The notes beneath the pieces were generated by a model. The model was not told where the DNA came from. It searched no databases and worked only from the letters and a program-made list of their open reading frames with translations. A stretch of 6,416 nucleotides of DNA, taken from positions 1 through 6,416 of the forward strand of contig CABUCM010000073.1 of assembly GCA_902490005.1 (NCBI GenBank). Direction: 5' to 3'. This document shows, in pieces, positions 5,144 to 6,416 of this stretch (position 1 is its first letter; each line of letters begins with the position of its first letter). The position numbers and the translations under genes are program-made. Source of the DNA: an uncultured Ruminiclostridium sp. (GTDB lineage Bacteria > Bacillota > Clostridia > Oscillospirales > Acutalibacteraceae).

Positions 5144-5155
5144 CGAACCGATTCG
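5144..5155. promoter_or_regulatory. Probable LacI-type operator CGAACCGATTCG
   Basis: A 12-bp imperfect palindrome centred on CG, symmetric at 10 of 12 positions and flanked by A- and T-runs. A central CpG dyad is typical of LacI-family operators. It lies just downstream of the predicted -10, at the expected transcription start, so autorepression is likely. No second copy is seen before the gene at 6353. Confidence 0.5.
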
Positions 5156-5232
5156 GATTTTATTTTGAAAAAGGTGTCCCGTATTGGATTTTCAAAGAAA
5201 CTCCAGCCAATATGGATAGGGAGGCGGTATTC

Positions 5233-6228
5233 ATGCGGCTGACTATTTCTGATATTGCGAAGAAAACAGGGTACGCGAAAAGCACGGTTTCCGCTGCGCT
5301 GAACAATAAACCGGGAGTAAAGCCTAAAACCAGGGAGGAAATCCAGCGGATCGCCGCGGAGATGAACTATGTCCCCAATGAGTTTGCCCGGAATTTATCC
5401 ATGCGGACCGCTAACACCATTGGTATTATTGTGCGGGATATTACCAATCCATTTTACGCGAAAATTTGCCGCGCTGTTGAAAATATTGCTTCTGGGCATG
5501 GCTATACCACCTTGCTGCTGAACACGGATGGAATCCGGGAAAAAGAACAGGACGCCATTAAAGTTATGTCCGGACAAATCGTCAGCGGAGTGATTATTGA
5601 TATCAGCGGTAAGGATATGGACCTTTTGATGGAATTGGATAAATTTGGCCTGCCGTTTGTGGTGTTTGGAGCTGCGGCCAGAGAGCTTGCCGCGGATAGC
5701 GTGGAAGCCGACGACTATGACGGCGCTTATCAAGCGGCGGAATATTTATATTCCTGCGGGCATCGAAAAATAGGCTTTGTCCACGGAGGTACGGAATCTG
5801 TGTATTCCCAGCGCCGGATGAAGGGCATTCAAGATGCGCTGGAACGCAACGGCCTGAAGCTGGAAGAAAAATATATTTATCATCAGGCAAAAACCATTCA
5901 GGAAGGATATCTAATTGGGAAAAAGCTGGCGGATGCCCAAGAGCTGCCTACCGCGGTCATTGCCTATAACGACCTGGTGGCGGTAGGGATAATCCGGGCC
6001 TTGGAAGAAAAGGGCATGCAGGTGCCGGCGGATCTTTCCATCATTGGGTTCGATGATATTGAGCTGATGACTTTTCCATTGACGACCGTTCGGATTCCCG
6101 AATACGAGATGGGGGAGAAAGCGGCTGAACTGCTTTTTGATAAAATTTCAGGAAAAGGCGGCGAGCCTAAAGAGGTTTTGCTGAACACAGAACTCGTGGT
6201 GAGAAAGTCGGTAAAGCGGTTGTTATAA
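5233..6228 (+). CDS. LacI-family transcriptional regulator
   Basis: A 331-residue LacI/GalR-type repressor of normal length. Residues 1-25 hold the helix-turn-helix (LTISDIAKKTGYAKSTVSAAL), followed by the hinge region around MNYVPNEFARNL (about 44-55). From about 60 on comes the periplasmic-binding-protein-like sensor domain with family segments TIGIIVRDITNPFY, GHRKIGFVHG, TAVIAYNDLVAVG and LSIIGFDDIEL. The first residues MRLTIS match the usual start of the family, and AGGGAGG (5218-5224) lies 8 bp before ATG 5233, so I prefer it over the in-frame ATG 5212. The ligand, probably a sugar or nucleoside, is not readable. It is likely autoregulated through the palindrome at 5144-5155. It may also control the gene starting at 6353, which lies in the same direction. 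Confidence 0.92.
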   Translation: MRLTISDIAKKTGYAKSTVSAALNNKPGVKPKTREEIQRIAAEMNYVPNEFARNLSMRTANTIGIIVRDITNPFYAKICRAVENIASGHGYTTLLLNTDGIREKEQDAIKVMSGQIVSGVIIDISGKDMDLLMELDKFGLPFVVFGAAARELAADSVEADDYDGAYQAAEYLYSCGHRKIGFVHGGTESVYSQRRMKGIQDALERNGLKLEEKYIYHQAKTIQEGYLIGKKLADAQELPTAVIAYNDLVAVGIIRALEEKGMQVPADLSIIGFDDIELMTFPLTTVRIPEYEMGEKAAELLFDKISGKGGEPKEVLLNTELVVRKSVKRLL

Positions 6229-6249
6229 CCTAAAATGCTGTGGGGCCCT

Positions 6250-6265
6250 ACACGAAAAAACGTGT
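6250..6265. repeat. Short hairpin after the LacI-family gene
   Basis: ACACG (6250-6254) and CGTGT (6261-6265) form a 5-bp stem around six A residues, followed by TTCC. It is too weak to call a terminator with confidence and could equally be a regulatory site for the next gene. Confidence 0.3.
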
Positions 6266-6275
6266 TTCCGCTAGT

Positions 6276-6308
6276 CTGACACAGGTGCTTAATAGTACTA
6301 AATATAAT
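6276..6308 (+). promoter_or_regulatory. Possible promoter of the gene at 6353
   Basis: CTGACA (6276-6281, 5 of 6 matches to a -35) is followed after 17 bp by TAAATA (6299-6304). A perfect TATAAT lies at 6303-6308, but with 21 bp spacing to that -35. One of these -10 boxes is probably used. The sequence does not decide which. Confidence 0.4.
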
Positions 6309-6352
6309 TTAAACAATAAAAAAGCGGATAAGAAGAAAGAGGAGGAAATACT

Positions 6353-6416
6353 ATGACAAATAATCAGTATGGCGCCAAGGTTTATCCTTATGAAGCGACG
6401 GAATGTAAATTTCTGC
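6353..6416 (+). CDS. Start of an unidentified gene, cut by the window edge
   Basis: Only the first 21 codons are present (MTNNQYGAKVYPYEATECKF and on). The start is well supported by AGAGGAGG ending at 6345, 7 bp before ATG. No signal peptide is seen in this part. It follows a LacI-family regulator in the same direction, which would fit a gene for sugar or nucleoside use, but the product cannot be named from this fragment. Confidence 0.75.
   Translation, partial: MTNNQYGAKVYPYEATECKFL

Overview
The window looks like part of an anaerobic Firmicute chromosome, probably Clostridia of the Oscillospiraceae/Lachnospiraceae kind. This is an inference from strong AGGAGG-type ribosome binding sites, moderate GC with AT-rich intergenic regions, and the gene content: a CoA-disulfide-reductase/rhodanese fusion, a clostridial-style Crp/Fnr regulator, and a DUF134-NifX protein. 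No species can be named.

Layout. Bases 1-135 hold no complete gene. A small unrecognised gene (136-447) ends before two hairpins (547-592 and 601-638). The stretch 640-880 holds two perfect 15-bp palindromes of identical design, then a probable -10 box. They lead into a tight three-gene operon: thioredoxin (881-1186), single-domain rhodanese (1199-1519) and FAD-dependent CoA-disulfide/persulfide reductase with a C-terminal rhodanese domain (1520-3211). A 12-bp-stem bidirectional terminator (3216-3246) separates this operon from a convergent Crp/Fnr-family regulator (3251-3910, minus strand). That regulator is divergent from a DUF134-NifX fusion gene (TTG start at 4030, end 4806). The gap between them is built around a perfect 19-bp inverted repeat (3951-3990) that carries both -35 boxes. 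Bases 4807-5232 are non-coding: a strong terminator (4974-5017), then the promoter and a probable operator of a LacI-family regulator (5233-6228). A further gene begins at 6353 and runs off the window.

How the genes may work together. Thioredoxin, rhodanese and the CoADR-rhodanese fusion form a plausible sulfane-sulfur/thiol-redox module: persulfide or CoA-disulfide reduction at the cost of NAD(P)H, with rhodanese domains carrying sulfur and thioredoxin as a dithiol acceptor. The Crp-family protein keeps the three residues with which E. coli CRP reads TGTGA. The operon promoter carries TGTGAT-AAG-ATCACA centred about 41 bp upstream of the predicted transcription start, so this regulator is the obvious candidate activator. 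The DUF134-NifX protein is likely a metal or Fe-S/Mo cluster-binding protein with its own DNA-binding domain, and it may control the shared divergent promoter. The LacI gene and the gene after it look like a separate, probably carbohydrate-related unit.

The most distinctive signals are the two regulatory architectures: the twin palindromes before the thioredoxin gene, and the palindrome with back-to-back promoters between the Crp-family and DUF134 genes. No RNA gene, CRISPR array or complete mobile element was seen.
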